Counted from the first letter of the stretch, positions 9,850-18,361 are shown. The stretch is DNA of 64,000 nt from Egicoccus halophilus (GCF_004300825.1 NZ_CP036250.1:1-64000), one strand, 5' to 3'. Notes: generated by a model not told the origin, from the letters alone. Made by a program: numbers and translations.

Positions 9850-10758
9850 TCAGGCGGGCGGTGCGGGCGGGAAGGCGCCGTCGGCCAACACCGCGTGCAG
9901 CGCGACCGCCAACGCGTCGACCATCGCCGGCGTCAGGCCGTCCTCGGCGTGCCCGAACCCGGCCGGTCGGCGCCACAGCGTCGCGGGACCTGCGGCGCCC
10001 GCCACCAGCGCCGCGGCGTCCTCGACGGGGAAGTAGTCGTCGTCCTCGCCGTGGACGACCAGCAGCGGCACCGCCACGTCACGCACCATCTCGACCGGGT
10101 GGGCCGGTCCCCGCCAGCGCTCGGGTGCGGCGAGGTGCACGCCCACCAGCGTGCGCAGACCGGCCCGCTGCAGCGGGCTCTGCCACAGCGCGTGCAGCCG
10201 CCGCAGCGGAGCGGTGCGCGGCGGGTCGTGGAACCAGCCCGGGGCCGAGACGGTCGCGACGGCGTCGACCGCGACACCGGTCGCGACGGCGTGGAGCGCC
10301 GCGGTGCCGCCCATCGACGCGCCGAGCAGCGCCACCCGCCGGTAGCCGTAGGCCCGTAACCAGCGGACACCCGCGGCGACGTCGGCCACCTCGGCGTCAC
10401 CGAGGGTGCACTGCCCGGACGAGCCGCCGTGGCCGCGCAGATCGAGCGCCAGCACGCCGCAGCTGCGCGCCAGTCCGTCGGCGAGCCGGGCATAGGCGGG
10501 CTTGCGCCGGTTCGCGGCGAACCCGTGCAGCAGCAGCACGGCACCGGGGGCGGCCGCCGGTCCCGGCAGGTGGGTGCCGGCAAGCTCGGTGCCGTCGGCG
10601 GCGACCAACCGGGTGTGCACGTGCGGTGACCGGTGACCGCCGACGACCCCCCGGGTCTCGAGATAGCGCCGCAGCGGCCCGCGACGCGGCGCGCCACCCG
10701 ACGCACCGACGTGCGGCGGGTCGGGTTCCGGGCGGGGTGGATGGACGTCGGTGGTCAC
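9850..10758 (-). CDS. alpha/beta hydrolase
   Basis: A 302-residue serine hydrolase of unknown substrate. The oxyanion-hole strand is VLLLHGFAANRRK near residue 75, the nucleophile elbow is LLGASMGGTAA (Ser near 150), and the acid and base lie in VVHGEDDDYFP and AGFGHAEDG. LDLRGHGGSSG is the typical post-strand loop. The GTG at 10756-10758 is preferred as it abuts a promoter-side palindrome. It diverges from glnR with only 98 bases between starts, so the two share a regulatory region. A role in esterase or thioesterase chemistry is possible; nothing narrows it. Confidence 0.8.
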   Translation of the reverse strand: MTTDVHPPRPEPDPPHVGASGGAPRRGPLRRYLETRGVVGGHRSPHVHTRLVAADGTELAGTHLPGPAAAPGAVLLLHGFAANRRKPAYARLADGLARSCGVLALDLRGHGGSSGQCTLGDAEVADVAAGVRWLRAYGYRRVALLGASMGGTAALHAVATGVAVDAVATVSAPGWFHDPPRTAPLRRLHALWQSPLQRAGLRTLVGVHLAAPERWRGPAHPVEMVRDVAVPLLVVHGEDDDYFPVEDAAALVAGAAGPATLWRRPAGFGHAEDGLTPAMVDALAVALHAVLADGAFPPAPPA

Positions 10759-10759
10759 G

Positions 10760-10778
10760 GTCTGGCATCCTGCCAGAC
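10760..10778. promoter_or_regulatory. palindrome in the hydrolase/glnR divergent promoter
   Basis: GTCTGGCA, TCC, TGCCAGAC is a perfect 8-bp inverted repeat just upstream of the hydrolase start and about 80 bases from the glnR start. It does not resemble the GlnR operator as described in Streptomyces, so another regulator or an mRNA hairpin is possible. Confidence 0.5.
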
Positions 10779-10856
10779 GCACCGCCCCGGCAACGACGCC
10801 GCAACCACTGCTGTCCGTCGTGCGCTGGGGCGCACGTGTTTCGCGAGGAGTCCGGC

Positions 10857-11564
10857 ATGCACCTGCTGGTGTTGACCGACCGTCCGGGGGGAGGCAAGTC
10901 GCTCCTGCCGGCACTCGAGTACCTCGACCACACCCTGCAGGACGCCCCGCTCGACTCCTCGTCGCTGTTCGGGCTGACCAGCTGTGACGTGGTGCTCGTC
11001 GACGCGACCCGGGACCTGCGGGGCGCCACGGGCGCCTGCCGGGCCGCCTCGGTGCACGAGCTGCGCCGTCCGGTCGTGGTCGTGATGGGCGAGGGCGGCC
11101 TGGCGGCGCTCAAGGTCACCTGGGGCTTCGACGACTGGCTGCTGCCCCACGCCTCCCCCGCCGAGATCGAGACCCGGCTGCGGATCGCGCGCGAGCGCAT
11201 GGTCGCCGAGCGTCCGGCCCGTGCCGCCAGCGTCGGCGACCTCGTCGTGGACGAGGACAGCTACCAGGTCCGCCTGCGGGGCGTGCCGCTCGACCTCACC
11301 TTCAAGGAGTTCGAGCTGCTCAAGGCGCTCGCGAGCGCCCCCAACCGGGTGTTCACCCGCGACCTGCTGCTGCAGGACGTGTGGGGCTACGACTACTACG
11401 GCGGCTCGCGGACCGTGGACGTGCACGTCCGGCGGCTGCGCGCCAAGCTCGGCCCCGAGTACGAGTCGATGATCGTGACCGTGCGCGGCGTGGGCTACAA
11501 GCTCGTGCCGCCCGGACAGCGCCACGAGCACCGCCGTGAGTCCGGCGCCCCGGACGACGCCTGA
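10857..11564 (+). CDS. glnR: GlnR-type orphan response regulator of nitrogen metabolism
   Basis: OmpR-family regulator of 235 residues. The N-terminal receiver-like domain matches the Streptomyces GlnR pattern (LPALEYLDH, ADVVLVDATRDL-like segment, VVVMGEGGLAALKVTWGFDDWLL, PAEIETRLRIA) and not typical phospho-receivers. The C-terminal winged helix reads LDLTFKEFELLKALAS, RVFTRDLLLQDVWGYDYYGGSRTVDVHVRRLRAKLG and TVRGVGYKLV, nearly the family consensus. In actinobacteria GlnR controls glutamine synthetase, ammonium transport and nitrate genes without a cognate kinase. No kinase gene is adjacent, as expected. The ATG at 10857 has a GCGAGGAG site. Confidence 0.82.
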   Translation: MHLLVLTDRPGGGKSLLPALEYLDHTLQDAPLDSSSLFGLTSCDVVLVDATRDLRGATGACRAASVHELRRPVVVVMGEGGLAALKVTWGFDDWLLPHASPAEIETRLRIARERMVAERPARAASVGDLVVDEDSYQVRLRGVPLDLTFKEFELLKALASAPNRVFTRDLLLQDVWGYDYYGGSRTVDVHVRRLRAKLGPEYESMIVTVRGVGYKLVPPGQRHEHRRESGAPDDA

Positions 11565-11570
11565 CCCCGC

Positions 11571-11735
11571 CTCGCCGCCGCGCGCTTTCCCGCGCCCGCG
11601 ACGGCAACCGCACCGCCACTGCACCGACACCCCTCGCCGCCGCGCGGTCTCCCGCGCCCGCGACGGAAACCGCACCGCCACCGCACCGACACCCCTCGCC
11701 GCCGCGCGGTCTCCCGCGCTGGCGACGGAAACCGT
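11571..11735. repeat. 62-bp tandem repeat, about 2.7 copies
   Basis: Units begin with CTCGCCGCCGCGCG at 11571, 11633 and 11695; the first two are 62 bp each and the last is cut after about 40 bp. They fill the space between the convergent ends of glnR and mshD. Copies differ at only a few positions, so the expansion looks recent. There are no spacers, which excludes a CRISPR array. Confidence 0.85.
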
Positions 11736-11738
11736 CGC

Positions 11739-12713
11739 TCACGCGCCGGTGGTACGCGCGAAGGCGACGTCGTCCCAGCGGGTCGCGAAGCCGTTGCGCT
11801 CGTAGAGCCGAACGGCGCGGTCGTTGGCGCGGTCGACCCACAGCAGGACCTCGTCCTGGCCGATGCCGCGCAGGTGCGCGAGCCCGGCGGTCAGCAACGC
11901 CGGCCCGAGCCCGGCGCCCTGGGCGTGTGGCGCGACGGCGAGGTTGTAGACCTCGCCCTGGGTCGCGCTGCGCCGCTTGAGCCAGTGCAGGCCGCCCAGC
12001 CGACCGTCGGCGTCCTCGGCGACGAGCAGGTCCTCGGGCCGGAACCAGTCGTAGGCCTGCCGTTCACGCAATCGCGCGAGGTCCCAGCCGGCCTCGTCGG
12101 TGCCTTCGTACGCGGCGGCGAGGACGGCCACGACAGCCTCGTCGTCGGCGCCGGGACGCGAGGCACGGATCGTCCATCCCTCGCGCGGCGCGACCACCGC
12201 GAGGTCGTCGCCGAGTTCGCGCCCGAGCACGCCGAGCCGTCGGACCACCCGGAAGCCGGCCCGTTCGGCGGCGGCGAACTCGCCCTCCCCGGCGAGGCGC
12301 ACCCACACCTGGGTGCGCGCAGCGCCGGCGGCGTCGGCCGCGTCGGCGAGCGCCTCGAGCAGCGCCTGCAGCACCGCGCCCGGGTCGTCGGCCGTACCGA
12401 GGGCGGCGGCGTCACCCGCGGCCTCGCCCCCGGACCCGCTCCCGGCGTCGGTGTCGTGACCGGCGCCGGCGACGAGCAGGCCCGCGTAGCCGACCTCCTC
12501 GTCGTCGGCGTCGTGGGCGACGAACGGCGTCCAGCCCGTGGTGGTCCCGCCGCCGCCGGCAAGGCGGGCGAGCCGGGCGTGCTCGGCCTCGTCGACCAGG
12601 GAGGCGCCGCGGGCGGTTTCGTCGGCCTCGAGCAGTGCGAGCGCGGTCGGGGCGTCGGCGGCGTCGAGCGGTTCGACGCGCACCGCGGCGGCCGGCTCGG
12701 GAAGGTCGGGCAC
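11739..12713 (-). CDS. mshD: mycothiol synthase
   Basis: Last step of mycothiol synthesis: acetylates Cys-GlcN-inositol with acetyl-CoA, giving the main low-molecular-weight thiol of actinobacteria. The 324 residues hold two GNAT domains. The C-terminal, catalytically typical one shows GEVYNLAVAPHAQGAGLGPALL, then LRGIGQDEVLLWVDRANDRAVRLYERNGF; the N-terminal one is degenerate as in known MshD. DLLVAEDADGRLGGLHWLKRR is also characteristic. The GTG at 12711-12713 follows GAGGACC. Its presence is one of the stronger taxonomic markers in the window. Confidence 0.85.
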   Translation of the reverse strand: MPDLPEPAAAVRVEPLDAADAPTALALLEADETARGASLVDEAEHARLARLAGGGGTTTGWTPFVAHDADDEEVGYAGLLVAGAGHDTDAGSGSGGEAAGDAAALGTADDPGAVLQALLEALADAADAAGAARTQVWVRLAGEGEFAAAERAGFRVVRRLGVLGRELGDDLAVVAPREGWTIRASRPGADDEAVVAVLAAAYEGTDEAGWDLARLRERQAYDWFRPEDLLVAEDADGRLGGLHWLKRRSATQGEVYNLAVAPHAQGAGLGPALLTAGLAHLRGIGQDEVLLWVDRANDRAVRLYERNGFATRWDDVAFARTTGA

Positions 12714-12823
12714 GGGAGGTCCTCGTCGTCGACAGCGGTCGGTGCGGTGCCCGGTGCGGTCCGTCGGTGCGGCCCGTCGGCGTGGTCGGTCAGCGCGCGC
12801 ACGGTAGGCTCCGACTCCGCCGG

Positions 12824-12853
12824 TTGGCACCTGTGCGAGGGTCCGGGTATCGT
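12824..12853 (+). promoter_or_regulatory. likely sigma-70-type promoter of the tRNA cluster
   Basis: TTGGCA at 12824-12829 and TATCGT at 12848-12853 are separated by 18 bases, 35 bases upstream of the first tRNA gene. The spacing and the strong -35 suit a stable RNA promoter. Confidence 0.5.
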
Positions 12854-12887
12854 TCCCGCGCGCTGCACGGTCGCAGCCTGCCAGCCG

Positions 12888-12960
12888 GGGCCGCTAGCTC
12901 AACTGGCAGAGCATCGGACTTTTAATCCGCTGGTTGCAGGTTCGAGTCCTGCGCGGCCCA
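12888..12960 (+). tRNA. tRNA-Lys (anticodon TTT)
   Basis: A full cloverleaf can be drawn: acceptor GGGCCGC with GCGGCCC, D-arm GCTC/GAGC, anticodon loop CTTTTAA, T-arm GCAGG-TTCGAGT-CCTGC, discriminator A. CCA is not encoded. First gene of a three-tRNA cluster. Confidence 0.96.
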
Positions 12961-12976
12961 CGTGCAACGTCCACAG

Positions 12977-13051
12977 GGACCTGTGGAGCAGTTAGGAGTG
13001 CTCGCCACCCTGTCAAGGTGGAGGTCGCGGGTTCAAATCCCGTCAGGTCCG
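12977..13051 (+). tRNA. tRNA-Asp (anticodon GTC)
   Basis: Acceptor GGACCTG pairs with CAGGTCC, anticodon loop is CTGTCAA, T-loop is TTCAAAT, and the discriminator is G as expected for tRNA-Asp. It follows tRNA-Lys by 16 bases and is probably cotranscribed. Confidence 0.96.
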
Positions 13052-13144
13052 CTCACGGCCGGTCTCACGACCGGCCGTGCGTGCATCACCGGGCAACCGG
13101 GATGCATGGTTCGCCGCCAGGCTCTAGCCTGGTCCGGCGCACCT

Positions 13145-13220
13145 GGTCAGGTAGCTCAGTTGGTAGAGCACACGACTGAAAATCGTGGTGTCGGCGGTTC
13201 GACCCCGCCCCTGACCACCA
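13145..13220 (+). tRNA. tRNA-Phe (anticodon GAA)
   Basis: Acceptor GGTCAGG pairs with CCTGACC, anticodon loop is CTGAAAA, T-loop is TTCGACC, discriminator A, and the 3' CCA is encoded. A tyrosine integrase gene starts 139 bases downstream, so this tRNA gene is the natural candidate attachment site. Confidence 0.96.
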
Positions 13221-13223
13221 TCG

Positions 13224-13259
13224 AATTCGGGCTCCTAGGGGTATCTAGGAGCCCGAATT
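13224..13259 (+). terminator. terminator after tRNA-Phe
   Basis: A perfect 15-bp stem, AATTCGGGCTCCTAG and its complement, encloses the loop GGGTAT directly after the tRNA-Phe 3' end. It most likely ends the tRNA transcript. Confidence 0.85.
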
Positions 13260-13290
13260 GCGTTCCGGGCCAGAGTCTTCCACAGGCGCT

Positions 13291-13311
13291 CTGTCCAAAT
13301 TCTGTCCAAAT
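13291..13311. repeat. paired 10-bp direct repeat upstream of integrase
   Basis: CTGTCCAAAT occurs twice, at 13291-13300 and 13302-13311, 11 bases apart (one helical turn), between the tRNA-Phe terminator and the integrase start. Such helically phased repeats beside an integrase are typical of arm-binding sites; this is inference. Confidence 0.45.
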
Positions 13312-13358
13312 CGCGCTGAGCGGGCGACGGTCGCTGGGTCATGAACCCAGGAGTCGCC

Positions 13359-14459
13359 ATGAGCATCCGCCGCCGAGCCAACGGCTACCAAGCCCGCCTG
13401 ATGATCGACGGTCGCCCGTACGCCGCCACGCTCCCGACCCGCGAAGAAGCCCGTGACTGGGAGCGCATCATGCGCGCCCGAGCCGTCACCGGCATGCTCC
13501 CGCGCCGCATCACGGTGCGCGACTACGCCACCCACTGGATCGTGGGCTACGAGACCTCGCCGACCAATACGCGAGTGTTCCACGAGGTCAACCTCGCACG
13601 GATCGTCGAGGCCCTCGGCGCGACCCGCGTCAGCGAGGTCACGCCCTCGGACATCACCCGACTGATCAATGGTCTGATCGCCGACCGGTCCGCTGCGTTC
13701 GCCGAACGGGTCTACCGAACCGCCTCCGCGCTGTTCGCCTCCGCCGCCGCAGACGGGCTCTGCCCCAACGGCTCCCCCGTCCGCTCCAAGAAGCACCGGC
13801 CGCGCCGGCAGCGCGACCACCAGCCCGTCCTCGAGCGGCACCACGCCCGGCAGGTCCTCGCTGCCCTCACCGGCTGGCAACGCGACACGGCTCTCGTGCA
13901 ACTCGCTCTCGGAGCTCGCTTCGGCGAGATTGCCGGCCTCACGCGCCACGACGTCGACCTCGCCGCAGGCGTCCTGCACATCCGCCGGCGCTTCTCGGCG
14001 CACAGCAACACGGTCCGCGCGACCAAGAATCACCGACGGCGAACGCTCGAGCTCCCCCGCCTGATCATGCCGACACTCGAGCGCCGCATCGCCGTCGTCG
14101 GCGCCACCCCCGAGCTGCCGCCCCTCGCCGACCGAGAGCTGGATGCGCGACCCTTCGATGGGCTGTGGCTGCTGCAGACCTCGACCGGCCGCCCGCCGTC
14201 TCTCACTTCCTTCAACCGCGCCCTGGCAGAAGCCTGTGCCGACACCGGGTCGCCGCGAGTCTCGTCGCATGGTCTACGGCACACCTACGTCTCGTGGATG
14301 ATCGACGAGGGTCACAGCGCCGACAAGATCGCCTTCTGGATCGGCGATACGCCTCAGACGGTCAGGTTGGTCTACGCCCACATGCTCGAGGCATCCAGCG
14401 CGCCAGCCGCCGCAGCCATGCACGCAGCCCTCGGTGGCTTCGACCTACCGAACGGCTAG
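13359..14459 (+). CDS. tyrosine recombinase/phage-type integrase
   Basis: A 366-residue site-specific recombinase. The N-terminal part has an arm-type and a SAM-like core-binding domain; the catalytic domain shows the first Arg in ALGARFGEIAGLTRHDVDL, the box-II motif HGLRHTYVSWM and the catalytic Tyr in VRLVYAHM. Length fits actinobacterial integrative elements. The ATG at 13359 is chosen because AGGAG sits 6 bases upstream. Its place next to tRNA-Phe suggests an integrated element, but no cargo and no clear right attachment site are seen; the following DNA is IS and RHS debris, so the element is probably a decayed remnant with an intact integrase. Confidence 0.88.
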   Translation: MSIRRRANGYQARLMIDGRPYAATLPTREEARDWERIMRARAVTGMLPRRITVRDYATHWIVGYETSPTNTRVFHEVNLARIVEALGATRVSEVTPSDITRLINGLIADRSAAFAERVYRTASALFASAAADGLCPNGSPVRSKKHRPRRQRDHQPVLERHHARQVLAALTGWQRDTALVQLALGARFGEIAGLTRHDVDLAAGVLHIRRRFSAHSNTVRATKNHRRRTLELPRLIMPTLERRIAVVGATPELPPLADRELDARPFDGLWLLQTSTGRPPSLTSFNRALAEACADTGSPRVSSHGLRHTYVSWMIDEGHSADKIAFWIGDTPQTVRLVYAHMLEASSAPAAAAMHAALGGFDLPNG

Positions 14460-14468
14460 CGCCAGAAT

Positions 14469-14601
14469 GAGTGAGCCGTGGCGCCCCGGTGAGCAGAACT
14501 GACTCATGGGACTGCCCGGCTTCGGTTGACATCCAGCTCGACCCGCGAGAGTTCGGGAGATGTTGCGATGCCGAGGAAGTACCCGCCAGAGTTCCAAGCG
14601 T
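14469..14601 (+). mobile_element. 5' end fragment of an IS3-type element
   Basis: The DNA after the integrase opens with TGAGTGAGCCGTGGCGCC-type sequence and, about 100 bases on, an orfA start (14568) reading MPRKYPPEFQAL, the classic IS3 OrfA opening. Homology stops at about 14601 and the sequence switches to RHS coding DNA, so only the left end of the element survives. Confidence 0.6.
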
Positions 14602-14615
14602 TAAGACGTTTCCTG

Positions 14616-15797
14616 ACAGCCGTGGCACGATCGACTACGTCTACGACGCGGTCGGCAACCTCACGTCGATGACGGACGCGGCCGGCACGGTCGGCTACGC
14701 CTACAACGCAGTGAACCTGCCCACCACGATCACCGAACCGGGCGGACACGTCATCCGCTACGTCTACAAGCCCGACAGCGACGAGATCCACGAGGTGTCG
14801 TTTCCGACCGGGACCACCCGCGTCACCCAGACAATGGAATACCTCGGCGACGGCGAGATCAAAGAGATCACCGCCAAGCGGGGCACGGCGACGCTGAGCA
14901 AGGTGGCCTACACCTACACGCCCACGCCCAAGGGCGCCGACACCACCGGATCGTTGCGGCGAACCCGCGTGCTGAACAACGGCAACGGCAACGAGACGAC
15001 CACCTACGGCTATGACGACGCGGGCCGGCTCGAGCGGGCCACGACCGGGCAGCCCGGACAGTCCAGCCACTTCTACGAGTACGACCGGTCCGGCAACCGC
15101 ACCCGCCAGCTCGTCGTCACCAACCCCTACCAGGAAACCGACACGTTCTAGGGCTACGACGCGGCGTCGCAGCTGTGCTGGTCCGGTCCGGCTCGCGCCG
15201 GTACTTCGCCTACGGCGAACTACTGCACCTCGAACCCGTTCGGGTCGACCCGCTACGTCCACGACGCGGCCGGGAACCTGATCTCGGGTGGGGGCTACCA
15301 GCTCGGCTACGACCGGGCCAACCGCACCACGACGATGACCACCCCAACCGGTGGTGCGCTGCCGGCCTCGTATCCGGAGCAGGACAGGCCGAGCGGCTCA
15401 CCGCCGGTCCAGCGACGTTCACCTCGTCACTGCTCGGCGTCACCGGCGTCGTCGAAGGCAACCTGCGCACCGGATGGACCCGCGGGCCGGACGGAACCCT
15501 GCTCGGCCAGCGCCGCACCATCGGCGGGGTCACCACCCGCTCGTACTACCTGACCGACGGGCTCGGATCGGTCATCGCGGTCGTCAACCAGACCGGCACG
15601 GTCACCAACCGCTACGACTACGCCCCCTACGGCGAAACCGACGAACGGTGCCCCACCAGCGCCTGCGTCAACAACCCGTGGCGGTTCGCCGGCGAATACC
15701 AAGACACCCAGACGGGGCTATACAAGATCGGGCACCGCTACCTCGCACCCGAACTCGGCCGGTGGACCCAAGCCGACCCCGCCGCCAACCGCATCAA
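14616..15797 (+). pseudogene. RHS/YD-repeat protein fragment, broken
   Basis: Translation gives YD repeats (DYVYDAVGNLTSMTDAAG, TYGYDDAGRLERATTG, FYEYDRSGNRT) and then the RHS core end (YYLTDGLGSVIAVVNQ, YDYAPYGE, RFAGEYQDTQTGLYKIGHRYL, WTQADP). RHS proteins are large secreted or surface proteins, often with a toxic C-terminal tip. Here the reading frame has an in-frame TAG at 15149-15151 and a shift near 15375, the 5' end is replaced by an IS3 remnant, and the 3' end is cut by an ISL3-type element directly after the DP of the core motif. Neither toxin tip nor immunity gene remains. Confidence 0.85.
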
Positions 15798-15822
15798 ACC
15801 GGGTCTTCCCCACTGAAGTGGG

Positions 15823-16977
15823 TCACGCCGCGGTGGCGAAGCTGTAGGACCTGATCCTCGTGGTGGTCGGGACCCTACGCGGCTGACCGGCGTGGAGTCG
15901 GATGCGGGCCGCGTAGTTGCCGCAGTTGCGGAACCCACGGGCGGCGCGGCGGATCGACTTGATCTTGACGTTCGCGCTCTCGGTGGGGGCGTTCGAGGCC
16001 CGGGTGTCGAAGAACGCGAGGACCTCGTCCTGCCAGGTGTCGATCGTCCTGGCGAGCCGGGTGACCTCGGTGACGTCTACGGCGACAGCCCACTCGTAGA
16101 ACACGACCAGGCGCCGGTGCGCGGTGTCGCGGTCGGGCGCGGCGTACATCTTGCGCAGCAGATCCACGGCGACCCAGGCGGCGGCGACTTCGTCGTCGGT
16201 GTCGGCCTCGCGAAGCCGGTCGAAGATCTTGGCCACGACCGTCTCGTCGAGCCGTTCCTGCCCGACCCGCAGGACGCGACGGAGCCGGAACAGCGGGTCG
16301 TCCTTGTGCCCGCGGTGGCCGTGGATCTGCTGCTGCCGACGCCGTCGGACCTCGTCGAGCGCGTGCAGACCCAGCCTCACGAGATGGAAGACGTCGGCGA
16401 CCACGACCGCGTCCTCCAGGCTGTCGGCGGCCGACTTGAACCCGGAGAACAGATCGCACGCCACGACCTCGGCGTCGGGAGCGTGTTCGGCCAGTAGCGC
16501 GGTTGCAGAACGCTTGTCACGGCCCTGAGCGACCGCGACGACCAGCGAGGTGTCCAGGCACACCAGCGCGGTGAGGAACTCGCGCCGCCGGCGGGTGAGC
16601 CGGCCGGTGGTCATCACGGTCTCGTCGATCCCGACCCGGATGGGGCTGACAGTGGTGACCTGCTCGGCCGCGACCAGCACGGCGCGCATCACCGTGTTCC
16701 AGCCCACGCCGAAGTGCTTGCGGATCGTGTCGACAGGCACGTTGGCCTCCGACATCGCCACCGCCGCGCGCGCCGCCGCGCGGGTCCAGACCGCACCGGG
16801 CGCGATCGACGGGGTGCGCTCGACGAAGGTCCCGCACCCCTCGATGCACGCCAGCAGCCGCTTGCGCCACACCAGCCGTGTCGCTCGTCCGGCGACGGGC
16901 AGATGCCGCAGCGTGTGCCACCGGCGGTCATGCACGAGATGAAGGTCGATCAACCCGCAGCGATTGCAGGGCTGCAC
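15823..16977 (-). pseudogene. ISL3-family transposase, N-terminus lost
   Basis: The frame encodes an IS204/IS1001/ISL3-type transposase: a zinc-finger end (PCNRCG), RLVWRKRLLACIEGCGTF, a helix-turn-helix region, then the DDE domain with VGIDETVMTT, VVACDLFSGFK, VVADVFHLVRLGL and the final NAPTESANVKIKSIRRAARGFRN containing the catalytic Glu. About 385 residues remain where relatives have 430 or so. Roughly the first 50 residues are missing because an IS3 element lies at that point, and open frame continues artificially into the IS3 gene. It should be inactive. Confidence 0.8.
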
Positions 16978-17015
16978 ATCGCGGGGTGAGGGGGACCCGG
17001 TAGGTGGTCCAGGCG

Positions 17016-17878
17016 CTATGCGGCTTTCGGTTGGTTGCTGATCCAGCTGGTGGCGAACTCGGTTGGGGTGAGATCGCCGTGGGCGGTGTGGGGCCGGTTG
17101 CAGTTGTAGTCGATGCGCCAGTCGCCGAGGTGGACGCGGGCCTCGAGCAGCGAGTCGAACTGCCAGGCGTTGAGCAACTCGTCGCGAAGCCGGCTGTTGA
17201 ACGACTCGATCCAGGCGTTCTGCCAGGGCGAGCCCGGGTCGATGAACACGGTGTCCACGCCGTTGAACCGGCACCAGTCGGCCACGGGCGTGGGCGATGA
17301 ACTCTGGGCCGTTGTCGAACCGTAGGAACGCGGGTGGCCGGCCTCGCTCGATGGCGATCCGGTCGAGGACGGCGACGACCTGGTCGGCGTCGATGGAGCG
17401 GTCGACCTCGATGGCCAGCGCCTCGCGGGTGAACTCGTCGATGATGTTGAGCAGCTTGATGGTGCGGCCGTCAGCGGTGACGTCGAACTGGAAGTCGCAC
17501 GCCCACAACGCGTCGGGGCGGATCGGGCACATCGCCCCGACGTGGGTGCCGATCCCGGTCAGACGCTTCTTGCGTGACCGCTGAGGGACCTTGAGGCCTT
17601 CCTCGCGCCACAGCCGGCGGATGCGCTTGTCGTTGACCTGCCAGCCCGCCCGCCGGGCGGCCTTGGCAGCCCTGCGCCAGCCCCACCGCGGACGCCGCCG
17701 CGAGAACTCGATCAGGAACGTCCGCAACAGCATCTCGTCGTCGGACACCGCCGGGGCGGGCAGCCGCTGGGTGGAGCGGTGTTGGCCGACCACCTTGCAG
17801 GCACGGCGTTCTGAGACCCCGAACCGGTCACGCAGCATCTTGACGGCGCTGCGCTTGCGGTCCGGGGTCAGAAGTTTC
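17016..17878 (-). pseudogene. IS3 OrfB transposase with a one-base insertion
   Basis: The DDE integrase domain is present: WACDFQFDVTADGRTIKLLNI with the first Asp, FDNGPEFIAHA with the second, and WQNAWIESFNSRLRDELLN with the Glu. After FIAHA an extra C in the run CACGCCCGTGG (near 17288) shifts the frame; the rest, from VADWCRFNG to the stop at 17016, is readable in another frame. The break lies between the second and third catalytic residues, so no active full-length enzyme can be made without recoding. The N-terminus would normally come from an OrfA-OrfB frameshift. Confidence 0.8.
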
Positions 17879-18152
17879 CCTCCGAGATCTCGCGCAGCAT
17901 CGCCTTGTCCAGCTCCGCCTCGGCCAGCAGCTTCTTCAGCCGGGCGTTCTCGCCCTCGAGTTCCTTGAGCCGCTTGGCGTCGTTGGCCTTCATCCCGCCG
18001 TACTGCGACAGCCACCGATGCCAGGTCGACTCCGCGACCTCCAGGTGCCGGCAGACCTCGTCGAGCGGCTTGCCGGCCGCGAGCAGCTTGTGTCCCTCGT
18101 CGAGCTTGCGGATGATCTGGTCCGGCGTGTGCCGCCGGCGCTTGCTGCTCAT
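17868..18152 (-). CDS. IS3 OrfA
   Basis: A 94-residue protein with the IS3 OrfA layout: helix-turn-helix (TPDQIIRKLDEGHKLLAAGKPLDEVCRHLEVAESTWHRW) and a C-terminal leucine-zipper-like coiled coil (LKELEGENARLKKLLAEAELDKAMLREI). It binds the element ends and, by programmed frameshift, supplies the N-terminus of the transposase. CAGGAGG precedes the ATG at 18150-18152. The gene itself looks intact, but its OrfB partner is frameshifted. Confidence 0.85.
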   Translation of the reverse strand: MSSKRRRHTPDQIIRKLDEGHKLLAAGKPLDEVCRHLEVAESTWHRWLSQYGGMKANDAKRLKELEGENARLKKLLAEAELDKAMLREISEGNF

Positions 18153-18335
18153 CGTGTCGTGATCCTCCTGCCCGAACCCTCGGACATCAGAGTCGCACAA
18201 CACCTGGACCACTACGAAGGGCTCACCTCAGGGGTAGCTCGACCTCCGCGACGAGCTCGCCGTGCTCGTCCATAGTGGGTGACCCGGCTGCGGATGCTTG
18301 GTGAAGACACGTATGTTAAAGTCACAGTTCTTCAG

Positions 18336-18360
18336 TGCGACTCTGATGCCCGAGGATTCA
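18336..18360 (+). mobile_element. short fragment of a second related IS3 end
   Basis: GTGCGACTCTGATGCCCGAGG at 18336-18356 and the next few bases match the outer left end of the neighbouring IS3 element (its minus strand at about 18171-18196) with two mismatches. It is a diverged copy of the same end in the opposite orientation, left after a deletion. Confidence 0.5.
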
Positions 18361-18361
18361 C

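Larger units (their letters stand above)
17004..18212 (-). mobile_element. IS3-family element inserted in the ISL3 element
   Basis: Imperfect inverted ends, GTGGTCCAGG at 17004-17013 and CCTGGACCAC at 18203-18212, bracket orfA and orfB on the minus strand, about 1.2 kb as usual for IS3. It splits an ISL3-type transposase gene, so it arrived later. No clear 3-bp target duplication is seen. Confidence 0.7.
15801..18285 (-). mobile_element. ISL3-family element interrupted by an IS3 element
   Basis: The ends carry similar inverted sequences, GGGTCTTCCCCACT at 15801-15814 and the complement of AGTGGGTGACCC at 18274-18285. The left part holds the transposase gene on the minus strand; the right 70 bases are the other end; between them sits an IS3 element. 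No matching target duplication is visible, so the ends may have been rearranged. Confidence 0.6.

Noticed and set aside
11571-11735. Possible CRISPR array
   Set aside because: Units are contiguous 62-bp copies without unique spacers, and no cas gene is nearby.
15823-18015. One 730-residue transposase read as a single protein
   Set aside because: The frame is an accidental join of an IS3 OrfB N-terminal half and an ISL3-type transposase lacking its start; the two belong to different elements.
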